A stretch of DNA of 32,360 nucleotides from Clostridia bacterium. GTDB taxonomy: Bacteria > Bacillota > Clostridia > Oscillospirales > CAG-272. Each line of letters opens with the position of its first letter. Position 1 is the stretch's first letter. Shown in pieces: positions 6,492-14,871 of the stretch. The translations under genes and the position numbers were made by a program. The notes below the pieces were generated by a model. It was not told the DNA's origin. It saw only the letters and a program-made list of their open reading frames with translations, and did no database searches. The stretch is taken from contig JAFPWV010000002.1 in assembly GCA_017412675.1 (NCBI GenBank), positions 1 through 32,360 of the forward strand, in the 5' to 3' direction.

Positions 6492-9128
6492 TCAGTCCGT
6501 ATCCTTTCGTAGTCCTTCGGCAATGCTTTCGCGCAGAAGGCGGGCGGTGGGCGGGATGGTCCCGGCGAGGGAGGCGAGACAGGTCAGCGCGCGGAAGGGG
6601 AGGGAGAGCGGGAAGACGGCGAGAATGTATGCCGCTGCTTCGAGAATCTGTCTGCGTTCATAGAGGATCGCTTCCGGTGTGTAGGTGTCCCTGTGCGAGG
6701 AGATCTCGACGCCAAGCTGCCATGAGTTGTGGATCGTATAGACGATTACCGCGGCGAGGATGACGCAGAGAGCAGCGCCGAACGCGACGGCGGCGTTGAG
6801 ATACACACCCGTGCGCATGGTTTTCATAACGTCCCCGTCATCCGCGCCGAGCTGCCGGATCACGGCGAAGTCGCGCTTCAGACGGCTGGTCTTCATCCGC
6901 GAGGCGAGCATGGTCGTCACGGCGAACGCGAGCAGGACCATCGACGCGAGGATCAGAAACATTTCGGTCGTGACGCGGATCTCGGCGGCTTCGTAACGGC
7001 TCGGCGTGCGGAGGTTCTGCACGTGATAGCGCAGGAGGAAGAACGCGTTCTGGATGGCGTCGGCGCAGTCGAGGCGCGCTTCCTCATCCATGTCAGAGTG
7101 ATAGTTTACATAGAGCTTCTGGTATTCATCAGCCGGAGACAGCCCGAACGCTTCGCCTCCTGCGCGGGAGAGAAGAAAGCACGAAACATTGTCTTCCAAA
7201 ACCTTCGGATCCCGTTTCAGCGTGACGACGGCGCAGACGCGGAGCTGGATAAACTCCTTCGGCGCGGCAATGATCCCTTTGTCTGCTGAGGCATGGGTTT
7301 CCGGCGCGGCGTCGAGAAGGTCGCCGACCCTGTAATCCGGGTGCGAACCGGCGTCCTTGCCGCGGACATAGATCATGGCGCCGGGATCGCGGAATACTTT
7401 GTTCGGATCACCCTCGAGAACGGAGCCGACGAGCATCGATGCCGTCTCCTCATTGCCAACGCAGAAGGGGACCCGCTCCCATATGCCGTCTTCTCCGAGG
7501 CGGACCTGGGGTTCGTTGGAGATGATCCATCTGCCGACGGTGCGGTATTTCGCGTTCGAATAGCCGAACCACGAGAAGGGCAGGCATCGTTCGACGCCGT
7601 CCATCGAGAGGATTTCGCCGCGGACATCCTCCGTGAGCGGCAGCGGGTCCGGGACGTTCTCGTCGATTTCGGAGAGGGAGGACACGACGCAGTCCGCGGC
7701 AGGCTCCGCGCCGATGTGGAAGAGGGCTGCGCTCATCGAGGAACGGTAGACAAGGAGTAGCAGCAGCACCGCGCCGAGGATCGTCGGAATGAGGGCGGAC
7801 ACGGCCACGTTCAAGATCTCCTGCCGCAATTCGCGGATCGATTGCAGCAGTGCGAACGAGGCGACGCGCTCCCGCATCTTCGAAAGGAACCGGGAGGACG
7901 CACGCACGAAGGGCATCTTGACGCGGAACGATCCGGAGATCAGCGGGAACGGCGGCTCCTCGGCAAGGCGGGCGATTCCGAGATAGGTGAACAGCGTGGA
8001 GAGTGAGACGAACAGAACGGCGGCTCCGGCGAGCTTGCCCCACGGAACAGTGAAGCGGAATCCCACGCCCGTGAGTACCTTGTTGTACGTTTTGAGATAG
8101 ATGCGCGAAAGGCAGGCTGAGAGGAGCACGACCGGCGGTGAAGCGGCAAAGGTGATGAGAAGGATCTGCCCCGCGGGGATGGCGCAGAGATCCCGCTTGT
8201 CCGCTCCCATGCTGCCGAGGATGCCGAGCTCCGGTGCGTGGCTGCGGGTCCAGGCGATCATGAAGGCGGCGAGGACGAGCGCGGCAGCCGCGATGACGGG
8301 CAGCATCCAGAGAAGATGCGGGGCCGCGGTATAACGCTTCTGATTGTTGAGAAATTCGAGGTTGAGATATTCTTCGTACCGTACGAGATAAGGATCGCGG
8401 CCCTCGACGGTGTCCTGCCTTGCCTGCGCGTCCGTATCGATGAAGGGGATCTTCTGCCAGAGCCGATGCAGGACATGCGCCGCGTACCGGTCGGAGACAT
8501 GGCGGAAGGTGATGTAGAGATCGACCTTGTCGTGCGCACCGGTATCCCGGTCGATCTGCCGGGCGGTCTTCTCCGTGACGAACACATAATCCGCGCCGAT
8601 GTTCGAGACCGTGAAGATGCCGGAAATCCGGAGCGGCTCATACGTCATGTCCGCGGCCTTGAAATACAGATCGTTGACTTCGCCCGCTTCGAGCCATCCC
8701 TCCGCGCGGTAGAGGGACAGCGGCACCGCGATCTCTCCCTCACCGGGCGGCGAACCCCAGAGATACTGTACGCCGAGGATCGCGTCGATGCGCTCGTTTT
8801 CCACAGTGACCTTCCCGGGAGCCGTGGCATCGACCGAGGAGGCGAGCCGGGCATTGTGCGGGATCACCGTGACGGACGTGACGCCTTTATCCTTTGCGAT
8901 CTCTTCCGACCAGTCGTTCGGCTGATCGTAGATCGCGGCGTGATGCGTTCCGGCGGAGGTGATTTCAAGCGACTGGAGGTGGTAGGACTCAAAGAGCTCG
9001 AGCGCGGCCATCACGAGAGAAAGGAGCACGACCGAAACGGCGAATACCGCGAGATAGGTCCGCCTGCGACGCCAGAGCTGCCGGGACGCATAGAAGAAGA
9101 GCCGCCGCGGAGTGTTGTTCTTTTTCAT
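6492..9128 (-). CDS. large FtsX/MacB-type ABC permease (copy 2)
   Basis: An 878-residue membrane protein forming the channel partner of the ATPase that follows. One TM segment lies at the N-terminus (about residues 24-46). A large extracytoplasmic domain of about 240 residues and three TM segments of the first FtsX domain follow (the last near LAGAAVLFVSLSTLFTYLG). Then come a fifth TM, a second large extracytoplasmic domain and three C-terminal TMs, giving eight segments in the two-FtsX-domain layout. It is clearly paralogous to the 9201-11849 gene: compare RRLFFYASRQLWRRRRTYL with RRLFFYSSRQLWRRWRTYL, and AGQILLI..SPPVVL with AGQVLLI..SPPVIL. The start is fixed by a strong AAGGAGGTG (9141-9133) 4 nt before the ATG. 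Last permease before the ATPase. Confidence 0.88.
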   Translation of the reverse strand: MKKNNTPRRLFFYASRQLWRRRRTYLAVFAVSVVLLSLVMAALELFESYHLQSLEITSAGTHHAAIYDQPNDWSEEIAKDKGVTSVTVIPHNARLASSVDATAPGKVTVENERIDAILGVQYLWGSPPGEGEIAVPLSLYRAEGWLEAGEVNDLYFKAADMTYEPLRISGIFTVSNIGADYVFVTEKTARQIDRDTGAHDKVDLYITFRHVSDRYAAHVLHRLWQKIPFIDTDAQARQDTVEGRDPYLVRYEEYLNLEFLNNQKRYTAAPHLLWMLPVIAAAALVLAAFMIAWTRSHAPELGILGSMGADKRDLCAIPAGQILLITFAASPPVVLLSACLSRIYLKTYNKVLTGVGFRFTVPWGKLAGAAVLFVSLSTLFTYLGIARLAEEPPFPLISGSFRVKMPFVRASSRFLSKMRERVASFALLQSIRELRQEILNVAVSALIPTILGAVLLLLLVYRSSMSAALFHIGAEPAADCVVSSLSEIDENVPDPLPLTEDVRGEILSMDGVERCLPFSWFGYSNAKYRTVGRWIISNEPQVRLGEDGIWERVPFCVGNEETASMLVGSVLEGDPNKVFRDPGAMIYVRGKDAGSHPDYRVGDLLDAAPETHASADKGIIAAPKEFIQLRVCAVVTLKRDPKVLEDNVSCFLLSRAGGEAFGLSPADEYQKLYVNYHSDMDEEARLDCADAIQNAFFLLRYHVQNLRTPSRYEAAEIRVTTEMFLILASMVLLAFAVTTMLASRMKTSRLKRDFAVIRQLGADDGDVMKTMRTGVYLNAAVAFGAALCVILAAVIVYTIHNSWQLGVEISSHRDTYTPEAILYERRQILEAAAYILAVFPLSLPFRALTCLASLAGTIPPTARLLRESIAEGLRKDTD

Positions 9129-9160
9129 CCCGCACCTCCTTCCGGTGTGTGCTTTTCCTG

Positions 9161-9189
9161 ATGATACCACATCATCGCACAGACTTCAA
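9161..9189 (-). promoter_or_regulatory. possible internal promoter before permease copy 2
   Basis: On the minus strand, TTGAAG (9189-9184), a 17-bp spacer and TATCAT (9166-9161) lie in the 72-bp gap between the two permease genes. The match is moderate; it could give extra transcription of the downstream permease and ATPase. Confidence 0.35.
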
Positions 9190-9200
9190 CCTCAATTTTG

Positions 9201-11849
9201 TCAGTCCGTCCCCTTGCGGAGGCCTTCCGTGATCGGCTCCTTGAGCACCGCGCGGGTGGGCAGGATCGTACCGGCGGCGGCGGTCGCGGCGACGAAGAAG
9301 AGCACGGGCAGCGCGAGGATCGAGACGAGGATCATGAGCCCCGCTTCCAGGAAAATCATCATCCTTGTCTCAGATACCACATCCGGTGTATAGGCGTATG
9401 GGTAGCGGTCCCGCAGTTGACTGAGCGCGGCCATCTGCGAGAGGATGAGGATGATCGCAAAGAGGAGGGCGAGCCCGAGCGTGATGCCGATGGCGATGGC
9501 GGACGCCGGATAACTCCCGATCCGCATTTCCCGGTAGATTGCCCGGTCATCCGCGCCGAGCTGCCGCTTGATCGCAATGTCGCGCCGCGCCTGTGCCGTT
9601 TTCATCTTCACGTGCGTAACGCTCATGACGGCGAAGGAGACGTAGAGGATCAGGCAGAAGAGCGCGACGAGCATCGTGGTCGCACGGCGGATCGACTGCT
9701 CCGAGGAGTTTTTCGCGCCGACGTTGGTGATCTCATAGCGCATCAGCGCAGGATCGGAGGCGATCCCGTCGAGGATGGCGGTGAGTTCCGCGTCGGAGAG
9801 GGCGTGATCGTAATTCAGATACACCGTCCGGCATTCGTCCTCCGGGCAGATGCCGAGCTTGTCCGCGCCGCTGCGGGAGATGATGAAATAATTGGCGTAG
9901 GAGAGAATCCCCTGTTTCGGGGTCAACGCCGCCGTCACGGTCAGCTCCCGGACCTCACCTTCGGGTGCGTTCACACCGCGCGTAGAGAGCATTTTCGGTG
10001 CGAAGGAGAACGAGGAACCGACGAGGAACTTCTCATAGTCCGCCTCGGTCTGTCCGACGTAGAGAAGGGCGTCGTCCGACGAGAAGATCGAATCGGGATC
10101 CCCTTCGAGCACATCCCGGTAGAGATAGGGAAGAATGGCTTCGTCTGCGATCATGATCTTCGTGTCGTTCCATTTGCCCTCTATTTTTAGGCACGGAGCG
10201 TTGTGAAGTACACGGTTATCGTCGAGATGGATCCATGTGTCGGTACATGCGGTGAAGGTGGCGCAGAAAGAGACCCCGGGCGTATCGCTCAGCTTGTCCA
10301 CGACCTTCTCGGGGATGGCATACATCTTTTTGATCGCTTTGAGATGATCGTCATACGCCGAGGTCGCCGCGATCCGCGTATCCGTCGGGATGTTGCCGAT
10401 CTCAGCCGTAAGAGAAGTTTCCCGCATGAGGAAGAGGTAGGCAAGCCCGATGGCAAAGACGGCGACGACGACCGAGACGATCGCAGTGACGAGGATCTGC
10501 ACGGCGTCGCCCTTGATCTGGCGCATCGTCTCGATCAGAGCGAGCCGCGCGACCTTGTTCTTGATCTTCGAGAGGACGAGGGAGGAGGTGCGCACAAAGG
10601 GCATCTCGCCGCGGTATGACCCGGTCATGAGAATGTAGGGCTCCTCGAGCGTCATCCGCGCGATCCCGATGTAGGTGAAGACGCAGGAGAGGACGGCAAA
10701 CCAGAGCGCGACCTTCGCAAAGCTGACCCACGGGAGGTAGAACACCAGCCCCGTCCCGAGCGTCGCCGCGTTGTAGGCTTTAATATAGAGATTCGTGATG
10801 AGGGAGGAGAAGAGGATCACGGGCGGCGAGGAGAGGAGCGCGATGAGAAGCACCTGTCCCGCCGCGATGGAGCAGAGATTGCGCCGCGTCGCGCCGATTG
10901 CACCGAGGACGCCGAATTCCGGCGCGTTTGCCGCGGTCCAATGGCTCATGAACGACGCGAGGATCAGGGCGGCCATGGCAATCACGGGGAGCATGAGGAT
11001 CACCGTCGGGATCGCATCTTCCCGGACATCGAACAGCCCGGCGTTGACGCTGTTATGCCCTCGGATCGTTGGGTTGAGATAGTCTTCGTATTTTTTGACA
11101 TCGTGGAAGATCCATTTCTCGGTGGCTTCCTTCGGTGCCTGATTCTCCGTCGGCCCGAGCGTGAACGAACGGTACAGCCGGTCGACGACCTTTGCAACAT
11201 AGCGGTCGGAGATATACCCGACCTGAAAATACGTGTCATACTTCGGGTGCGCGCCGGTCTCCCGGTCGATCTCGGCGGCGGTGCTTTGCGAGACGAAGAC
11301 GTAGTCGAGCGCCTTGTCGTTCGCAATGTAGATCCCGGCGAGCTTCAGGGGATGATAGGTCATCTCGCCCGCCTTGAACCAGAAATCGTTCTGAACGTCC
11401 GCTTCCATCCAGCCGAAAGCCTCGTAGAACTGCCGCGAGACGGCGATCTCCCCGTCCTCGGGTGCGTGTCCCCAGAGCCAGCGGATGGCGAACCGCTCTT
11501 CGGTCTCCTCATCGAGCACTGTGAGCTTGCCGGGGGCGGTTGCATCCTCGGAGGATGCGAGCCGCGAGGTCCACGTCACCGTCCATGCGTCTTTGACGGC
11601 GGAATCCTTTTCGATCTTTTCTTCGAGATCGTTCGGGCTGTCGAGAAAACAGGCGTGCCAGGTTCCGTTCGCGTCTTGCTCGTGCTGATTGATGATGAGG
11701 GACTGGAAGAGCTCCAGAATGCACATCACGAGCGCGAGCAGACAGATAGAGGTGAAGAACACCGAGAGATAAGTGCGCCATCGCCTCCAGAGCTGGCGGG
11801 AGGAGTAGAAGAAGAGACGGCGCAGGGACTGTCGTATCCGGTCTTTCAT
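9201..11849 (-). CDS. large FtsX/MacB-type ABC permease (copy 1)
   Basis: An 882-residue membrane protein with the same eight-TM, two-large-loop layout as its downstream paralogue. The N-terminal RRLFFYSSRQLWRRWRTYL precedes TM1, and the first extracytoplasmic domain contains long charged stretches. The TM2-4 bundle is followed by TM5 near VTAIVSVVVAVFAIGLAYLFL, a second extracytoplasmic domain and TM6-8. It is first in a three-gene operon with the second permease and the ATPase. A near-consensus sigma-A promoter lies upstream, and AGAGGA sits 6-9 nt before the ATG. Two different permeases with one ATPase suggest a heterodimeric transporter; this is inferred from gene layout. No two-component system lies next to it, unlike many Bce-type peptide transporters. 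Confidence 0.88.
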   Translation of the reverse strand: MKDRIRQSLRRLFFYSSRQLWRRWRTYLSVFFTSICLLALVMCILELFQSLIINQHEQDANGTWHACFLDSPNDLEEKIEKDSAVKDAWTVTWTSRLASSEDATAPGKLTVLDEETEERFAIRWLWGHAPEDGEIAVSRQFYEAFGWMEADVQNDFWFKAGEMTYHPLKLAGIYIANDKALDYVFVSQSTAAEIDRETGAHPKYDTYFQVGYISDRYVAKVVDRLYRSFTLGPTENQAPKEATEKWIFHDVKKYEDYLNPTIRGHNSVNAGLFDVREDAIPTVILMLPVIAMAALILASFMSHWTAANAPEFGVLGAIGATRRNLCSIAAGQVLLIALLSSPPVILFSSLITNLYIKAYNAATLGTGLVFYLPWVSFAKVALWFAVLSCVFTYIGIARMTLEEPYILMTGSYRGEMPFVRTSSLVLSKIKNKVARLALIETMRQIKGDAVQILVTAIVSVVVAVFAIGLAYLFLMRETSLTAEIGNIPTDTRIAATSAYDDHLKAIKKMYAIPEKVVDKLSDTPGVSFCATFTACTDTWIHLDDNRVLHNAPCLKIEGKWNDTKIMIADEAILPYLYRDVLEGDPDSIFSSDDALLYVGQTEADYEKFLVGSSFSFAPKMLSTRGVNAPEGEVRELTVTAALTPKQGILSYANYFIISRSGADKLGICPEDECRTVYLNYDHALSDAELTAILDGIASDPALMRYEITNVGAKNSSEQSIRRATTMLVALFCLILYVSFAVMSVTHVKMKTAQARRDIAIKRQLGADDRAIYREMRIGSYPASAIAIGITLGLALLFAIILILSQMAALSQLRDRYPYAYTPDVVSETRMMIFLEAGLMILVSILALPVLFFVAATAAAGTILPTRAVLKEPITEGLRKGTD

Positions 11850-11885
11850 AGAATCCTCTCACAATTAACGTTTGTCTCTGATGAC

Positions 11886-11914
11886 ATTATAGCATGATTG
11901 ATTAGTCCCGTCAA
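11886..11914 (-). promoter_or_regulatory. sigma-A promoter of the FtsX-type ABC operon
   Basis: On the minus strand: TTGACG (11914-11909), 17-bp spacer, TATAAT (11891-11886), about 37 bp before the permease copy 1 start codon. The flanking DNA is markedly AT-rich compared with the genes. Confidence 0.75.
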
Positions 11915-11976
11915 TCGGAATTTGAAAAAACATCAAAATTCACAAAATAGTCAAAAATGATGGTTATATCGACACT

Positions 11977-12399
11977 TTACCGCCTTCCGTGCCGTTTGGT
12001 CTGCTTTTTCGTCCCGAGGATGCCGCCGAGCGCGCCTGCCGGGAGCAGCAATCCGAGAAAAATCATCGCAGCCGACACGGGAAAAGCGGACGAAGGCAGG
12101 GGAAGGAGCGAGAGCAAAAACACCCCGGCAGCGAACGCGCATCCCGCATAGAAGCCGCCCGCCGATCCGTTGCGCGAGCGCTTCGCTCCGATGACCCCGG
12201 CTGCGATCCCGCCGAGATAGAGCGACGCGAGGGACAGCGGCACGACGAGGGGACCGGGATCCTCCACAGCCGTGAGGATCGCGCAGAAGAGGAGCAGAAG
12301 CGCGAGTGTTACCCCAAGTCCGCCGCCGGCACCCTTGAATGCCGAAAGTGCGGCGCCTTCGCGTTTCTTTTTCGGTTCCTTTCCGGATTTCGTTTTCAT
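11977..12399 (-). CDS. TIGR04086-type small membrane protein
   Basis: A 140-residue protein with a basic N-terminus (MKTKSGKEPKKKRE) and about four hydrophobic segments near residues 25-45, 50-72, 80-103 and 107-127. It ends in a basic tail (KKQTKRHGRR). Size, topology and its place directly after yajC match the TIGR04086/YrzE group that often follows yajC in Clostridia. Function is unknown; it may be an accessory to the Sec membrane system or only a genomic neighbour. The ATG is preceded by GGGAGG with an 8-nt spacer. It is probably cotranscribed with yajC across a 71-bp gap. Downstream minus-strand DNA is AT-rich without a convincing terminator. Confidence 0.75.
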   Translation of the reverse strand: MKTKSGKEPKKKREGAALSAFKGAGGGLGVTLALLLLFCAILTAVEDPGPLVVPLSLASLYLGGIAAGVIGAKRSRNGSAGGFYAGCAFAAGVFLLSLLPLPSSAFPVSAAMIFLGLLLPAGALGGILGTKKQTKRHGRR

Positions 12400-12470
12400 G
12401 ACAAAAGCCTCCCGTTCATGGAATCACGCGATTCTATGCGTCGGAAGGCTCGTGTATTCGGTTTGCGGGA

Positions 12471-12800
12471 TTATTCCGCGTCAGCTGCGTGGACGTCGAC
12501 GTTGCGGACGGCCGAGCGGAGAATGCGGATCTTGGTACAGTCCTTGGTGGTCTCGATGAGGACGGTCTCGTCCTTGATCGAAACGATCTTGCCGATGATG
12601 CCGCCGATGGTGGTGATCTCATCGCCGACTTCCAGACCGTTGCGCATGTCGTTCTGTTCCTTCTCCTGCTTCTTCTGAGGACGGTACATGAAGAAATAGA
12701 ACACGAGGACCATCGCGACGAGCATGACGAGCGTGGAAACGGTGCTTACGAGGCTGCCACCGCCCGCTGCCGCTCCTGCTGCTTCGAGAAAGTAATACAT
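12471..12800 (-). CDS. yajC: preprotein translocase subunit YajC
   Basis: A 109-residue accessory of the SecDF-YajC complex, which assists protein export through SecYEG. There is one TM segment at about residues 18-38 (TVSTLVMLVAMVLVFYFFMY) followed by the family signature RPQKKQEKE (40-48). The globular C-terminus contains GDEITTIGGIIGKI (59-72), typical of YajC. The start ATG (12800) is chosen because AAGGAG lies 10 nt upstream and the protein then begins with a short periplasmic segment as usual; a longer in-frame reading starts inside the promoter region. Neighbouring tgt, queA and secD genes are not seen; only the TIGR04086 gene follows. Confidence 0.93.
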   Translation of the reverse strand: MYYFLEAAGAAAGGGSLVSTVSTLVMLVAMVLVFYFFMYRPQKKQEKEQNDMRNGLEVGDEITTIGGIIGKIVSIKDETVLIETTKDCTKIRILRSAVRNVDVHAADAE

Positions 12801-12833
12801 GAAAAACGCGCTCCTTTGCTTGATTCTGGCACC

Positions 12834-12862
12834 ATTATAGCCCAAATCACGGAGGGATGCAA
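12834..12862 (-). promoter_or_regulatory. sigma-A promoter of yajC
   Basis: On the minus strand: TTGCAT (12862-12857), 17-bp spacer, TATAAT (12839-12834), about 33 bp upstream of the yajC ATG. Confidence 0.7.
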
Positions 12863-12907
12863 GACGGTTGGATGTAAATTTATAATAAATTCAAAAAAAG
12901 CACAAAC

Positions 12908-13591
12908 TTACCGGATCCCGTCCCGGACACGAGCGTACGCGCCGAGCATTGCGATGAGACCGAGGTAATCCCCGTCCGGGATCTCACCGCCGGAGCCGAC
13001 CGCCCACAGCGTGCCGAATGCCGCCGACAGACGCTCCACCCGCTCGTAGACTTCAGCCGGGGAGGCGAGCCGGTCGATCCCGAGACCGCCGCAGATGCGG
13101 ATCCTGCCGTCCGCTTCCCGCAGGGCGTCCTCTGCGTCGGCGCGCGCGAACCATGCCGCGTCCCCACGACGGATGGCGTCCCGCACCGTTCCGTCCATGC
13201 GGATGACGGGGAGACGATCCGAGGTCAGGTCTCCGCAGAGGCAGAGCGCGTCCGCCGACTCTTCGCTGAGGGACACGTCTTCTTCCGTTTCTCCGATCAC
13301 CGCGAAGCCGAGGGAAGGGTTCGCTTCCCGCGCCTGACGGATCGCGTGTGCCGCATCACGCTTCTCGGCTGAGGAGAGCGGGCGGAGATCGAGGATGAGC
13401 ATGTCCGCACGGGTCCGCTCCGTCTGCGAAACGAGGGTCGAGACGGTGTGCTCGGCGGTGTCCCAGAGCTTCTGACCGCGCCGCCAGATCAGGGTCTCCG
13501 TGTGACGCCGGGAGAGAAACGGCTCGAAGAGAACAGGCGCCGTCCCGTGTCCCTGGAGAAAATCGAGAAAGATGCGTTTGTCGCGGTCCAT
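12908..13591 (-). CDS. uroporphyrinogen decarboxylase-like protein, shortened
   Basis: A 227-residue soluble protein. Family assignment is tentative. The C-terminal part (ICGGLGIDRL, SPAEVYERVERL, GSGGEIPDGDYLGLIAMLGAYA) follows the end pattern of URO-D/MtaA-type barrels, and the N-terminal DKRIFLDFLQG...PVLFEPF resembles their first strand. True HemE proteins are about 340 residues and carry an N-terminal RQAGRY substrate motif, which is absent here, so this is not a haem-pathway HemE. It may be a corrinoid/methyltransferase-like relative or a degenerate barrel. The ATG at 13591 has GGAGG 5 nt upstream and a sigma-A promoter. It is monocistronic, and only a T run without a clear stem follows the stop. 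Confidence 0.7.
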   Translation of the reverse strand: MDRDKRIFLDFLQGHGTAPVLFEPFLSRRHTETLIWRRGQKLWDTAEHTVSTLVSQTERTRADMLILDLRPLSSAEKRDAAHAIRQAREANPSLGFAVIGETEEDVSLSEESADALCLCGDLTSDRLPVIRMDGTVRDAIRRGDAAWFARADAEDALREADGRIRICGGLGIDRLASPAEVYERVERLSAAFGTLWAVGSGGEIPDGDYLGLIAMLGAYARVRDGIR

Positions 13592-13621
13592 AGCGGCCTC
13601 CGGCAAGTCGGATTTGATTTC

Positions 13622-13650
13622 ATTATACCGGGACGGCGAGCGCATTGCAA
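13622..13650 (-). promoter_or_regulatory. sigma-A promoter of the URO-D-like gene
   Basis: On the minus strand: TTGCAA (13650-13645), 17-bp spacer, TATAAT (13627-13622), 30 bp before the start codon. Confidence 0.7.
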
Positions 13651-13673
13651 GCGGAAAATGTGAACGGACGACG

Positions 13674-13706
13674 AAAAACCGGGCGAAGCGATCTTGCTCC
13701 GTCCGG
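13674..13706 (-). terminator. terminator of the DUF378 gene
   Basis: An 11-bp stem with one mismatch and one G-T pair (minus-strand arms CCGGACGGAGC and GCTTCGCCCGG, plus-strand positions 13696-13706 and 13679-13689), a 6-nt loop, then five T on the minus strand. It lies 12 bp after the DUF378 stop codon. Confidence 0.75.
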
Positions 13707-13717
13707 CTTTCTTGAAT

Positions 13718-13927
13718 TTACGCTCTTCCGTATTCTTCGTCACGCTCGCGGAAGAGAAGGGAAACGCACCACACGCCGGCGAGCGCGACGAGGGTGTAGA
13801 TCAGACGGGCGAGGACGGATCCCTGTCCGCCGCAGATCCACGACACGATATCGAATCGGAACAGTCCGACGGACCCCCAGTTGAGCGCGCCGATGATGAC
13901 GAGGATCAGGGAAATTCGATCAAGCAT
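13718..13927 (-). CDS. DUF378 family small membrane protein
   Basis: A 69-residue protein with two hydrophobic segments (residues 5-24 and 41-61). It carries the family pattern RISLILVIIGALNWGSVGLF near the N-terminus and ends in a charged tail (RERDEEYGRA). Function is unknown in the literature known to me. The start has AAGGAG about 9 nt upstream. A CATACACT box on the minus strand (13962-13955), about 28 bp before the ATG, equals the sigma-E -10 consensus, but no good -35 stands at the right distance. It is divergent from sigK, so a sporulation link is possible but unproven. Confidence 0.85.
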   Translation of the reverse strand: MLDRISLILVIIGALNWGSVGLFRFDIVSWICGGQGSVLARLIYTLVALAGVWCVSLLFRERDEEYGRA

Positions 13928-13990
13928 TTGTTCAGGCTCCTTTCCTAAGCTCCAAGTGTATGATGTCCCAAATCGCCTGCTTTATGCGAG

Positions 13991-14019
13991 GAATCTTTTT
14001 CCAGTCCGCGGCATAAGGT
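13991..14019 (+). promoter_or_regulatory. sigma-E-like promoter of sigK
   Basis: GAATCTT (13991-13997), 14-bp spacer, CATAAGGT (14012-14019). The -35 fits six of seven positions of the Bacillus sigma-E pattern and the spacer length is right; the -10 keeps CATA and the final T. No sigma-A promoter was found in the 119-bp gap. In Bacillus sigK is made in the mother cell under sigma-E. Confidence 0.4.
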
Positions 14020-14046
14020 GGAAGACACAAACAACAGGAGGCCGCC

Positions 14047-14742
14047 ATGCTCTCATTTCTCTGGAACCTTTTCGCAAAGCTCGGTCTGCCGAAAGGATTC
14101 CCCGGGCTGATCCTCTCCTCGAACGCGAACGGATTTCCGCCGCCGCTCAGCCGCGAGGAGGAGAGTGAATGCTTCCGGCGCGCGAGGCTCGAGGGGGACG
14201 CCGCGGCAAGGGGCAGGCTGATCGAGCACAATCTTCGGCTTGTCGCGCATATCGTGCGGAAGTATTACGCATCCTCGCCGGAAGAAGAGGACCTCATCTC
14301 CATCGGGACGATCGGGCTCATCAAATCCGTCGACTCCTTCGATATCGAGAACGGCGCGCGATTTGCCACCTACGCCGCCCGGTGCATCCAGAACGAGATC
14401 CTCATGTATTTCCGCTCGCAGAAAAAGCTCCAGAACGAGGTGTCGATCAACGAGACCATCGACACGGACCGCGAGGGGAACGCGCTGACGTATGAGGATG
14501 TGCTCGCCGTGGAGGACACGATCGCGGACGACATCGACGCGAAGATGAAGATCACGGGCGCGCTTTCGTATATCATGAAGAATCTCGAGGACCGGGAGCG
14601 GGAGATCCTCGTGCTGCGCTACGGACTCGACGGCAGGGATCCCCAGACCCAGCGGGAAACCGCCGAGCGCCTCGGCATCTCACGGTCATACGTCAGCAGG
14701 ATCGAGAAAAGCGCCCTCGGGAAGATCCGTCAGGCGCTCTGA
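14047..14742 (+). CDS. sigK: RNA polymerase sporulation sigma factor, SigK type
   Basis: A 231-residue sigma-70 family factor for mother-cell transcription late in sporulation. It has a hydrophobic N-terminal stretch (LSFLWNLFAKLG) before NGFPPPLS (28-35), like the pro-sequence removed by SpoIVFB in pro-SigK. Region 2 contains LIEHNLRLVAHIVRKYY (58-74), EEDLISIGTIGLIKSVDSF and ARFATYAARCIQNEILM (104-120). Region 4 carries LVLRYGLDG (188-196) and the helix-turn-helix TAERLGISRSYVSRIEKSAL (205-224). LIEHNLRLVAHIV and ISRSYVSRIEK favour SigK over SigE, although SigE cannot be excluded by eye. The gene is intact, with no skin-type insertion. The start has GGAGG 5 nt upstream. Confidence 0.85.
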   Translation: MLSFLWNLFAKLGLPKGFPGLILSSNANGFPPPLSREEESECFRRARLEGDAAARGRLIEHNLRLVAHIVRKYYASSPEEEDLISIGTIGLIKSVDSFDIENGARFATYAARCIQNEILMYFRSQKKLQNEVSINETIDTDREGNALTYEDVLAVEDTIADDIDAKMKITGALSYIMKNLEDREREILVLRYGLDGRDPQTQRETAERLGISRSYVSRIEKSALGKIRQAL

Positions 14743-14871
14743 TATGTACGGGGCAGATCCAGCGCGCGGACTGTCCCGCTGTCGTACGACACTCTATCTC
14801 GAAGAACGGCACGCTTCCGTTCCGCTCCTATTGTGAACAAAAATGCGGGAAATTATGAAAGGAAATTGCTG

